Shown here one piece after another: positions 12,161 through 23,200 of a stretch of 64,000 nucleotides of DNA (its first letter is position 1; every line of letters begins with the position of its first letter). The stretch is taken from assembly GCA_021613375.1 (NCBI GenBank), contig CM038721.1, positions 2,029,986 to 2,093,985 of the forward strand, in the 5' to 3' direction. Position numbers and translations under genes: made by a program. Under the pieces are notes generated by a model. It was not told the origin of the DNA and did not search any database. It worked only from the letters and a program-made list of their open reading frames with translations. This stretch comes from Megaleporinus macrocephalus. Its lineage: Eukaryota; Chordata; Actinopteri; Characiformes; Anostomidae.

Positions 12161-12830
12161 GTAGGCGTGGTCTGGGTGGCAGTAGATGGCGTGTGCAGGA
12201 CTCTAGCTTTTACCAGATATTGTTCCAAAGTGGAAAGTTAAGAATTCCCAACTTTACGGTCTTCCAGAGCGTCCTATGTAAACGCAGCCCTCCTTTCAAC
12301 CCACAGCCGCAGCCAGTTGGTTTGGCCTGCTCCGGGACATCATCATGGTGGGTACATGTCTTGCATGGCGGTAAAGCTGCCTAATCCAGAGTCCAGATAA
12401 ATCTACCGCAAAGAGGATTAGCTCCACCCCAGCGGAGCCATTGGCTAAATTTAGACCACACATTCTCTTGGGCTCCTCTTGGCTCTGTCTGCTCCGCCTC
12501 TCTGCTTTCTCCTCCCAGTTCAGGTCATCCAACAATCATTCATCCCCCATTGGCTTTAACTAGATTGCAGTATACAATACTTTCAGGTGCATGTCTTCCA
12601 AAGCCAGTACGTAAACACTGAAATGTAGAAACTGGGATTAAATCTGCTGGGATTAACATTAGGATTGTACAAACCTTATTCCTGGAGATATTTTGTAAAA
12701 TGGAACAAAAACAAGACAGAACAACAGATTTTTAATATTTAGTCTGATCAACTTGATAGTAATTATGAATAAATTTTTAATTTGATGTCTGTATAAAAGT
12801 CTGAGACACATAAACTGATAGTGTAAAAAT
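12160..12830. other. No gene recognised
   Basis: Short frames on both strands around 12193-12535 have no recognisable domain, and no exon-like splice pairs are visible. Confidence 0.4.
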
Positions 12831-12831
12831 C

Positions 12832-13068
12832 TTTATCTAATCAATAAGTGTGTGTTCACCAGTAAGAACAGCAGATCTGATTAGAACAGATGTAAATAAT
12901 CAGACATACAATACAAAGTAACATGAATATGTTATTGTGAGAGAAGTAGATCAGATCTTGATCCAGTTTGAAGAACAAAGTTAGGTTCCAGATTTCTCCT
13001 GGACGCCCCAGACATTGTATGAATGTATTCAGTTCCTTCAGCAGCAAATCTTGATTTAGCTTAATGAT
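12832..13068 (-). repeat. Dispersed repeat, inverted copy of 62547-62780
   Basis: The reverse complement of this segment matches 62547-62780 over its whole length (TTAGCTTAATGA..., CCAGACATTGTATGAATG, AGTAAGAACAGCAGATCTGA). Each copy holds a similar short frame containing LNQDLLLKELNTFIQCLGRP; the 62.6-kb copy is frameshifted afterwards. The family is not identified. Confidence 0.8.
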
Positions 13069-13640
13069 CAATCAATCAATCAATCAATCAACCTTTATTT
13101 TCACTCGGGAGTACATTGAGGGAGACCCTCATTTACAATGTCACCTAGCATTACAATATTTAAACAAAAAAGGATTAAAAATAAAGTAAAAAATGTAAAG
13201 GAAACCATAAGAACAGAGACAGAAATTAAGTAAGATAAATCATAAAAGAAAAACAAATAAAAACTAAACAAGAAACTCAGAAATCAGGAATAAGAAGGAA
13301 AAAAATAAGTCAATAAAAATGGATATAAATATAGTAGTAAACAAAATAGTAAAATAAATAATAATAAAAAATAGTAAAAGTAATAATAAATAAATAAATA
13401 AAAAAGATGAGAAATGTAAATAATACTGGATTGGGTTAGAAAGGGTTAAATAAACACACTAATGTATGTAAAGGCACCACTTACTCTACTAATACTGTTT
13501 AAATATTTAAAGAAGTGTTTTACTGAGTAAATAAAAACTTCCTGTCTGGAAAAAATAGCTTTTTAAATATAATAAATTTCCTGAGTGTCTAAAACATACA
13601 CACTTATTTAGAATATATATATATTTCCATGTATATTCCA
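13069..13640 (-). mobile_element. LINE-like 3' fragment with (AATC)n tail
   Basis: An (ATCA)n run at 13068-13090, then ACCTTTATTTTCACTCGGGA, then a small hairpin GAGGGAGACCCTC, then A-rich sequence. On the minus strand this reads ..AATAAAGGTTGATTGATT, a non-LTR retrotransposon 3' end with a microsatellite tail. The inner part (13480-13570, containing TTTACTGAGTAAATAAAAAC and CTTCCTGTCTGG) is the reverse complement of 40640-40720 and contains the single seed of the 51-bp minisatellite found there. Confidence 0.7.
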
Positions 13641-14290
13641 TACACTGACTAATAACAGACTTCTGAAGGGGTCAAAACACTAAGAACAGGGAGAGGTCTG
13701 GGGTTGTAATCTGCTGGGATTTGCTGAATGGAGGCAGGAGGTGAGGTAAGAAGAGGGCAGGATCTTGGTGGACTGGTACAGTCCTGATAATCACCCTCTG
13801 AGCTGAGTTGGAGACACCACCTCCTGAGTCTGCTGTACACCATCCATTACTTGGCTTTCATGCCCAGTGATTAGTCCACCGTCTCAAAACTGCCAATTAC
13901 TGGGTCAAATGTTCTGAACATGCTGTTCTTATTCTGGTTCATGGCTGTTAAGTAGTACTGGCTTAACTGGGCCACTAGTAAACACCAGCCCAGCAGACAG
14001 AGCCTAATGGTTATGAGCTTTAGCTGCAAGAGCGAGTGCTGGTCCAGCAAACCAGAGCAATGGTGCCATCTAGTGTTTGCCCAGAAATGTGTGTTTTTGT
14101 TTAGAACAGTAGTTTGTGAGACAACTCTTTGGGTTTTTGGCTTAAATCACATTCATACAGTGTCATGGCCCAGGCTGTCCTGAGAGCCACCAGCAGAGGG
14201 CTTAGTCAGCACAGAGGGATGCCTGGTAGGAAAAGGAGAAAAAACTCAGACTTCTCGGTAGCAATCAGCTCTGTCTGGGCACACCTGTGA
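13640..14290. other. No gene recognised
   Basis: Unique-looking DNA between a LINE fragment and the large minisatellite. A 64-codon minus-strand frame at 13649-13843 has no recognisable features. Confidence 0.4.
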
Positions 14291-14291
14291 A

Positions 14292-17200
14292 CAAAAGAGA
14301 AAAGTCAGTAAAAGAAGGAAAAGAAGAGAAAAGTCAGTAAAAGAAGGAAAAAAGAGAAAAGTCAGTAAAAGACGGAAAAAAGAGAAAAGTCAGTAAAAGA
14401 AAGAAAAAAGAACAAAAGAGAAAAGTCAGTAAAAGAAGGAGAAAAAATGGGAAAAGTCAGTAAAAGAAGGAGAAAAAAAGAGAAAAGTCAGTAAAAGAAG
14501 AAGAATAGAGAAAAGTCAGTAAAAGAAGGAGAAAAATGAGAAAAGTCAGTAAAAGAAGGAGAAAAAAAGAGAAAAGTCAGTAAAAGAAGAAGGAACAAAA
14601 CAAAAAAGTCAGTTAAAGAATGAAAAAAGAGAAAAGTCAGTAAAAGAAGGAAAAAAGAGAAAAGTCAGTAAAAGAAGAAGGAAAAGAAGAGAAAAGTCAG
14701 TAAAAGAAGGAAAAAAGAGAAAAGTCAGTAAAAGAAGGAAAGAAGAGAAAAGTCAGTAAAATAAGAAGGAAAAAAGAGAAAAGTCAGTAAAAGAAGGAAA
14801 AAAGAGAAAAGTCAGTAAAAGACGGAAAAAAGAGAAAAGTCAGTAAAAGAAAGAAAAAAGAACAAAAGAGAAAAGTCAGTAAAAGAAGGAGAAAAATGGG
14901 AAAAGTCAGTAAAAGAAGGAGAAAAAAAGAGAAAAGTCAGTAAAAGAAGAAGAAAAATGAGAAAAGTCAGTAAAAGAAGGAGAAAAAAAGAGAAAAGTCA
15001 GTAACAGAAGAAGGAACAAAACAAAAAAGTCAGTTAAAGAATGAAAAAAGAGAAAAGTCAGTAAAAGAAGGAAAGAAGAGAAAAGTCAGTAAAAAAAGAA
15101 GGAAAAAAGAGAAAAGTCAGTAAAATAAGAAGGAAAAGAAGAGAAAAGTCAGTAAAAGAAGGAAAAAAATGGGAAAAGTCAGTAAAAGAAGGAGAAAAAA
15201 AGAGAAAAGTCAGTAAAAGAAGAAGAAAAATGAGAAAAGTCAGTAAAAGAAGGAGAAAAAAAGAGAAAAGTCAGTAACAGAAGAAGGAACAAAACAAAAA
15301 AGTCAGTTAAAGAATGAAAAAAGAGAAAAGTCAGTAAAAGAAGGAAAGAAGAGAAAAGTCAGTAAAAAAAGAAGGAAAAAAGAGAAAAGTCAGTAAAATA
15401 AGAAGGAAAAGAAGAGAAAAGTCAGTAAAAGAAGGAAAAAAGAGAAAAGTCAGTAAAAGAAGGAAAGAAGAGAAAAGTCAGTAAAATAAGAAGGAAAAAA
15501 AAGAAAAGTCAGTAAAAGAAGGAAAAAAGAGAAAAGTCAGTAAAAGAAGGAAAGAAGAGAAAAGTCAGTAACAGAAGGAAAAAAAGAGAAAAGTCAGTAA
15601 AAGAAGGAAAGAAGAGAAAAGTCAGTAAAGAAGAGAAAAGTAGTAAAAGAAGGAAAAAAAGAGAAAAGTCAGTAAAAGAAGGGAAAAAAAGAAAAGTCAG
15701 TAAAAGAAGGAAAAAAGAGAAAAAGTCAGTAACAGAAGGAAAAAAGAGAAAAGGTCAGTAACAGAAGGAAAAAAAGAGAAAAGTCAGTAAAAGAAGGAAA
15801 AAAGAGAAAAGTCAGGAAAAGAAGGAGAAAAGAGAAAAGTCAGTAAAAGAAGGAAAAACGAGAAAAGTCAGTAAAAGAAGGAAAAACGAGAAAAGTCAGT
15901 AAAAGAAGGAAAAGAAGAGAAAAGTCAGTAAAAGAGGGAAAGAAGAGAAAAGTCAGTAAAAGAAGGAAAAGAAGAGAAAAGTCAGTAAAAGAAGGAAAAA
16001 AAGAGAAAAGTCAGTAAAAGGAAAAAAGAGAAAAGTCAGTAAAAGAAGGAAAAGAAGAGAAAAGTCAGTAAAAGAAGGAAAGAAGAGAAAAGTCAGTAAA
16101 AGAAGTAGAAAAAGAGAAAAGTCAGTAAAAGAAGGAAAGAAGAGAAAAGTCAGTAAAAGAAGGAAAAAAGAGAAAGGTCAGTAAAAGAAGGAATGAAGAG
16201 AAAAGTCAGTAAAAGAAGGAAAGAAGAGAAAAGTCAGTAAAAGACGGAAAAAAGAGAAAAGTCAGTAAAAGAAAGAAAAAAGAACAAAAGAGAAAAGTCA
16301 GTAAAAGAAGGAGAAAAATGGGAAAAGTCAGTAAAAGAAGGAGAAAAAAAGAGAAAAGTCAGTAAAAGAAGAAGAATAGAGAAAAGTCAGTAAAAGAAGG
16401 AGAAAAATGAGAAAAGTCAGTAAAAGAAGGAGAAAAAAAGAGAAAAGTCAGTAAAAGAAGAAGGAACAAAACAAAAAAGTCAGTTAAAGAATGAAAAAAG
16501 AGAAAAGTCAGTAAAATAAGAAGGAAAAAAGAGAAAAGTCAGTAAAAGAAGGAAAAAAGAGAAAAGTCAGTAAAAGAAGAAGGAACAAAACAAAAAAGTC
16601 AGTTAAAGAATGAAAAAAGTGAAAAGTCAGTAAAAGAAGGAAAAAAGAGAAAAGTCAGTAAAAGAAGGAAAGAAGAGAAAAGTCAGTAAAATAAGAAGGA
16701 AAAAAGAGAAAAGTCAGTAAAAGAAGGAAAAAAGAGAAAAGTCAGTAAAAGACGGAAAAAAGAGAAAAGTCAGTAAAAGAAAGAAAAAAGAACAAAAGAG
16801 AAAAGTCAGTAAAAGAAGGAGAAAAATGGGAAAAGTCAGTAAAAGAAGGAGAAAAAAAGAGAAAAGTCAGTAAAAGAAGAAGAATAGAGAAAAGTCAGTA
16901 AAAGAAGAAGAAAAAAAGAGAAAAGTCAGTAAAAGAAGAAGGAACAAAACAAAAAAGTCAGTTAAAGAATGAAAAAAGAGAAAAGTCAGTAAAATAAGAA
17001 GGAAAAGAAGAGAAAAGTCAGTAAAAGAAGGAAAAAAGAGAAAAGTCAGTAAAAGAAGGAAAGAAGAGAAAAGTCAGTAAAATAAGAAGGAAAAAAGAGA
17101 AAAGTCAGTAAAAGAAGGAAAAAAGAGAAAAGTCAGTAAAAGAAGGAAAGAAGAGAAAAGTCAGTAACAGAAGGAAAAAAAGAGAAAAGTCAGTAAAAGA

Positions 17201-20200
17201 AGGAAAGAAGAGAAAAGTCAGTAAAGAAGAGAAAAGTAGTAAAAGAAGGAAAAAAAGAGAAAAGTCAGTAAAAGAAGGGGAAAAAAAGAAAAGTCAGTAA
17301 AAGAAGGAAAAAAGAGAAAAAGTCAGTAACAGAAGGAAAAAAGAGAAAAGGTCAGTAACAGAAGGAAAAAAAGAGAAAAGTCAGTAAAAGAAGGAAAAAA
17401 GAGAAAAGTCAGGAAAAGAAGGAGAAAAGAGAAAAGTCAGTAAAAGAAGGAAAAACGAGAAAAGTCAGTAAAAGAAGGAGAAAAGAGAAAAGTCAGTAAA
17501 AGAAGGAAAAGAAGAGAAAAGTCAGTAAAAGAGGGAAAGAAGAGAAAAGTCAGTAAAAGAAGGAAAAGAAGAGAAAAGTCAGTAAAAGAAGGAAAAAAAG
17601 AGAAAAGTCAGTAAAAGGAAAAAAGAGAAAAGTCAGTAAAAGAAGGGGAAAAAAGAAAAGTCAGTAAAAGAAGGAAAAAAGAGAAAAAGTCAGTAACAGA
17701 AGGAAAAAAGAGAAAAGGTCAGTAACAGAAGGAAAAAAAGAGAAAAGTCAGTAAAAGAAGGAAAAAAGAGAAAAGTCAGGAAAAGAAGGAGAAAAGAGAA
17801 AAGTCAGTAAAAGAAGGAAAAGAAGAGAAAAGTCAGTAAAAGAAGGAATGAAGAGAAAAGTCAGTAAAAGGAAAAAAGAGAAAAGTCAGTAAAAGAAGGA
17901 AAAGAAGAGAAAAGTCAGTAAAAGAAGGAAAGAAGAGAAAAGTCAGTAAAAGAAGTAGAAAAAGAGAAAAGTCAGTAAAAGAAGGAAAGAAGAGAAAAGT
18001 CAGTAAAAGAAGAAAAAGAAGAGAAAAGTCAGTAAAAGAAGGAAAGAAGAGAAAAGTCAGTAAAAGAAGGAAAAAAGAGAAAGGTCAGTAAAAGAAGGAA
18101 TGAAGAGAAAAGTCAGTAAAAGAAGGAAAGAAGAGAAAAGTCAGTAAAAGAAGGAGAAAAGAGAAAAGTCAGTAAAAGAAGGAAAGAAGAGAAAAGTCAG
18201 TAAAAGAAGGAAAAAAGAGAAAAGGTCAGTAACAGAAGGAAAAAAAGAGAAAAGTCAGTAAAAGAAGGAAAAAAGAGAAAAGTCAGGAAAAGAAGGAGAA
18301 AAGTCAGTAAAAGAAGGAAAAAAGAGAAAAGTCAGGAAAAGAAGGAGAAAAGTCAGTAAAAGAAGGAGAAAAGTCAGTAAAAGAAGGAGAAAAGTCAGTA
18401 AAAGAAGGAGAAAAGAGAAAGGGAAGGAGGAAAAAAAGAGAAAAGTCAGTAAAAGAAGGAGAAAAGAGAAAGGGAAGGAGGAAAAAAAGAGAAAAGCCAG
18501 TAAAAGAAGGAGAAAAGAGAAAAGTCAGTAAAAGAAGGAGAAAAGTCAGTAAAAGAAGGAGAAAAGTCAGTAAAAGAAGGAAAAAAGAGAAAAGTCAGTA
18601 AAAGAAGAAGGAAAAGAAGAGAAAAGTCAGTAAAAGAAGGAAAAAAGAGAAAAGTCAGTAAAAGAAGGAAAGAAGAGAAAAGTCAGTAAAATAAGAAGGA
18701 AAAAAGAGAAAAGTCAGTAAAAGAAGGAAAAAAGAGAAAAGTCAGTAAAAGACGGAAAAAAGAGAAAAGTCAGTAAAAGAAAGAAAAAAGAACAAAAGAG
18801 AAAAGTCAGTAAAAGAAGGAGAAAAATGGGAAAAGTCAGTAAAAGAAGGAGAAAAAAAGAGAAAAGTCAGTAAAAGAAGAAGAAAAATGAGAAAAGTCAG
18901 TAAAAGAAGAAGAAAAAAAGAGAAAAGTCAGTAACAGAAGAAGGAACAAAACAAAAAAGTCAGTTAAAGAATGAAAAAAGAGAAAAGTCAGTAAAAGAAG
19001 GAAAAAAGAGAAAAGTCAGTAAAAGAAGGAAAAAAGAGAAAAGTCAGTAAAATAAGAAGGAAAAGAAGAGAAAAGTCAGTAAAAGAAGGAAAAAAATGGG
19101 AAAAGTCAGTAAAAGAAGGAGAAAAAAAGAGAAAAGTCAGTAAAAGAAGAAGAAAAATGAGAAAAGTCAGTAAAAGAAGGAGAAAAAAAGAGAAAAGTCA
19201 GTAACAGAAGAAGGAACAAAACAAAAAAGTCAGTTAAAGAATGAAAAAAGAGAAAAGTCAGTAAAAGAAGGAAAGAAGAGAAAAGTCAGTAAAAAAAGAA
19301 GGAAAAAAGAGAAAAGTCAGTAAAATAAGAAGGAAAAGAAGAGAAAAGTCAGTAAAAGAAGGAAAAAAGAGAAAAGTCAGTAAAAGAAGGAAAGAAGAGA
19401 AAAGTCAGTAAAATAAGAAGGAAAAAAAAGAAAAGTCAGTAAAAGAAGGAAAAAAGAGAAAAGTCAGTAAAAGAAGGAAAGAAGAGAAAAGTCAGTAAAA
19501 GAAGGAAAGAAGAGAAAAGTCAGTAACAGAAGGAAAAAAAGAGAAAAGTCAGTAAAAGAAGGAAAGAAGAGAAAAGTCAGTAAAGAAGAGAAAAGTAGTA
19601 AAAGAAGGAAAAAAAGAGAAAAGTCAGTAAAAGAAGGGAAAAAAAGAAAAGTCAGTAAAAGAAGGAAAAAAGAGAAAAAGTCAGTAACAGAAGGAAAAAA
19701 GAGAAAAGGTCAGTAACAGAAGGAAAAAAAGAGAAAAGTCAGTAAAAGAAGGAAAAAAGAGAAAAGTCAGGAAAAGAAGGAGAAAAGAGAAAAGTCAGTA
19801 AAAGAAGGAAAAACGAGAAAAGTCAGTAAAAGAAGGAAAAACGAGAAAAGTCAGTAAAAGAAGGAGAAAAGAGAAAAGTCAGTAAAAGAAGGAAAAGAAG
19901 AGAAAAGTCAGTAAAAGAGGGAAAGAAGAGAAAAGTCAGTAAAAGAAGGAAAAGAAGAGAAAAGTCAGTAAAAGAAGGAAAAAAAGAGAAAAGTCAGTAA
20001 AAGGAAAAAAGAGAAAAGTCAGTAAAAGAAGGAAAAGAAGAGAAAAGTCAGTAAAAGAAGGAAAGAAGAGAAAAGTCAGTAAAAGAAGTAGAAAAAGAGA
20101 AAAGTCAGTAAAAGAAGGAAAGAAGAGAAAAGTCAGTAAAAGAAGGAAAGAAGAGAAAAGTCAGTAAAAGAAGTAGAAAAAGAGAAAAGTCAGTAAAAGA

Positions 20201-23200
20201 AGGAAAGAAGAGAAAAGTCAGTAAAAGAAGGAAAAAAGAGAAAGGTCAGTAAAAGAAGGAATGAAGAGAAAAGTCAGTAAAAGAAGGAAAGAAGAGAAAA
20301 GTCAGTAAAAGACGGAAAAAAGAGAAAAGTCAGTAAAAGAAAGAAAAAAGAACAAAAGAGAAAAGTCAGTAAAAGAAGGAGAAAAATGGGAAAAGTCAGT
20401 AAAAGAAGGAGAAAAAAAGAGAAAAGTCAGTAAAAGAAGAAGAATAGAGAAAAGTCAGTAAAAGAAGGAGAAAAATGAGAAAAGTCAGTAAAAGAAGGAG
20501 AAAAAAAGAGAAAAGTCAGTAAAAGAAGAAGGAACAAAACAAAAAAGTCAGTTAAAGAATGAAAAAAGAGAAAAGTCAGTAAAATAAGAAGGAAAAAAGA
20601 GAAAAGTCAGTAAAAGAAGGAAAAAAGAGAAAAGTCAGTAAAAGAAGAAGGAACAAAACAAAAAAGTCAGTTAAAGAATGAAAAAAGTGAAAAGTCAGTA
20701 AAAGAAGGAAAAAAGAGAAAAGTCAGTAAAAGAAGGAAAGAAGAGAAAAGTCAGTAAAATAAGAAGGAAAAAAGAGAAAAGTCAGTAAAAGAAGGAAAAA
20801 AGAGAAAAGTCAGTAAAAGACGGAAAAAAGAGAAAAGTCAGTAAAAGAAAGAAAAAAGAACAAAAGAGAAAAGTCAGTAAAAGAAGGAGAAAAATGGGAA
20901 AAGTCAGTAAAAGAAGGAGAAAAAAAGAGAAAAGTCAGTAAAAGAAGAAGAATAGAGAAAAGTCAGTAAAAGAAGGAGAAAAATGAGAAAAGTCAGTAAA
21001 AGAAGAAGAAAAAAAGAGAAAAGTCAGTAAAAGAAGAAGGAACAAAACAAAAAAGTCAGTTAAAGAATGAAAAAAGAGAAAAGTCAGTAAAATAAGAAGG
21101 AAAAGAAGAGAAAAGTCAGTAAAAGAAGGAAAAAAGAGAAAAGTCAGTAAAAGAAGGAAAGAAGAGAAAAGTCAGTAAAATAAGAAGGAAAAAAGAGAAA
21201 AGTCAGTAAAAGAAGGAAAAAAGAGAAAAGTCAGTAAAAGAAGGAAAGAAGAGAAAAGTCAGTAACAGAAGGAAAAAAAGAGAAAAGTCAGTAAAAGAAG
21301 GAAAGAAGAGAAAAGTCAGTAAAGAAGAGAAAAGTAGTAAAAGAAGGAAAAAAAGAGAAAAGTCAGTAAAAGAAGGGGAAAAAAAGAAAAGTCAGTAAAA
21401 GAAGGAAAAAAGAGAAAAAGTCAGTAACAGAAGGAAAAAAGAGAAAAGGTCAGTAACAGAAGGAAAAAAAGAGAAAAGTCAGTAAAAGAAGGAAAAAAGA
21501 GAAAAGTCAGGAAAAGAAGGAGAAAAGAGAAAAGTCAGTAAAAGAAGGAAAAACGAGAAAAGTCAGTAAAAGAAGGAGAAAAGAGAAAAGTCAGTAAAAG
21601 AAGGAAAAGAAGAGAAAAGTCAGTAAAAGAGGGAAAGAAGAGAAAAGTCAGTAAAAGAAGGAAAAGAAGAGAAAAGTCAGTAAAAGAAGGAAAAAAAGAG
21701 AAAAGTCAGTAAAAGGAAAAAAGAGAAAAGTCAGTAAAAGAAGGGGAAAAAAGAAAAGTCAGTAAAAGAAGGAAAAAAGAGAAAAAGTCAGTAACAGAAG
21801 GAAAAAAGAGAAAAGGTCAGTAACAGAAGGAAAAAAAGAGAAAAGTCAGTAAAAGAAGGAAAAAAGAGAAAAGTCAGGAAAAGAAGGAGAAAAGAGAAAA
21901 GTCAGTAAAAGAAGGAAAAGAAGAGAAAAGTCAGTAAAAGAAGGAATGAAGAGAAAAGTCAGTAAAAGGAAAAAAGAGAAAAGTCAGTAAAAGAAGGAAA
22001 AGAAGAGAAAAGTCAGTAAAAGAAGGAAAAAAGAGAAAAGTCAGTAAAAGAAGGAAAGAAGAGAAAAGTCAGTAAAATAAGAAGGAAAAAAGAGAAAAGT
22101 CAGTAAAAGAAGGAAAAAAGAGAAAAGTCAGTAAAAGAAGGAAAGAAGAGAAAAGTCAGTAACAGAAGGAAAAAAAGAGAAAAGTCAGTAAAAGAAGGAA
22201 AGAAGAGAAAAGTCAGTAAAGAAGAGAAAAGTAGTAAAAGAAGGAAAAAAAGAGAAAAGTCAGTAAAAGAAGGGGAAAAAAAGAAAAGTCAGTAAAAGAA
22301 GGAAAAAAGAGAAAAAGTCAGTAACAGAAGGAAAAAAGAGAAAAGGTCAGTAACAGAAGGAAAAAAAGAGAAAAGTCAGTAAAAGAAGGAAAAAAGAGAA
22401 AAGTCAGGAAAAGAAGGAGAAAAGAGAAAAGTCAGTAAAAGAAGGAAAAACGAGAAAAGTCAGTAAAAGAAGGAGAAAAGAGAAAAGTCAGTAAAAGAAG
22501 GAAAAGAAGAGAAAAGTCAGTAAAAGAGGGAAAGAAGAGAAAAGTCAGTAAAAGAAGGAAAAGAAGAGAAAAGTCAGTAAAAGAAGGAAAAAAAGAGAAA
22601 AGTCAGTAAAAGGAAAAAAGAGAAAAGTCAGTAAAAGAAGGGGAAAAAAGAAAAGTCAGTAAAAGAAGGAAAAAAGAGAAAAAGTCAGTAACAGAAGGAA
22701 AAAAGAGAAAAGGTCAGTAACAGAAGGAAAAAAAGAGAAAAGTCAGTAAAAGAAGGAAAAAAGAGAAAAGTCAGGAAAAGAAGGAGAAAAGAGAAAAGTC
22801 AGTAAAAGAAGGAAAAGAAGAGAAAAGTCAGTAAAAGAAGGAATGAAGAGAAAAGTCAGTAAAAGGAAAAAAGAGAAAAGTCAGTAAAAGAAGGAAAAGA
22901 AGAGAAAAGTCAGTAAAAGAAGGAAAGAAGAGAAAAGTCAGTAAAAGAAGTAGAAAAAGAGAAAAGTCAGTAAAAGAAGGAAAGAAGAGAAAAGTCAGTA
23001 AAAGAAGAAAAAGAAGAGAAAAGTCAGTAAAAGAAGGAAAGAAGAGAAAAGTCAGTAAAAGAAGGAAAAAAGAGAAAGGTCAGTAAAAGAAGGAATGAAG
23101 AGAAAAGTCAGTAAAAGAAGGAAAGAAGAGAAAAGTCAGTAAAAGAAGGAGAAAAGAGAAAAGTCAGTAAAAGAAGGAAAGAAGAGAAAAGTCAGTAAAA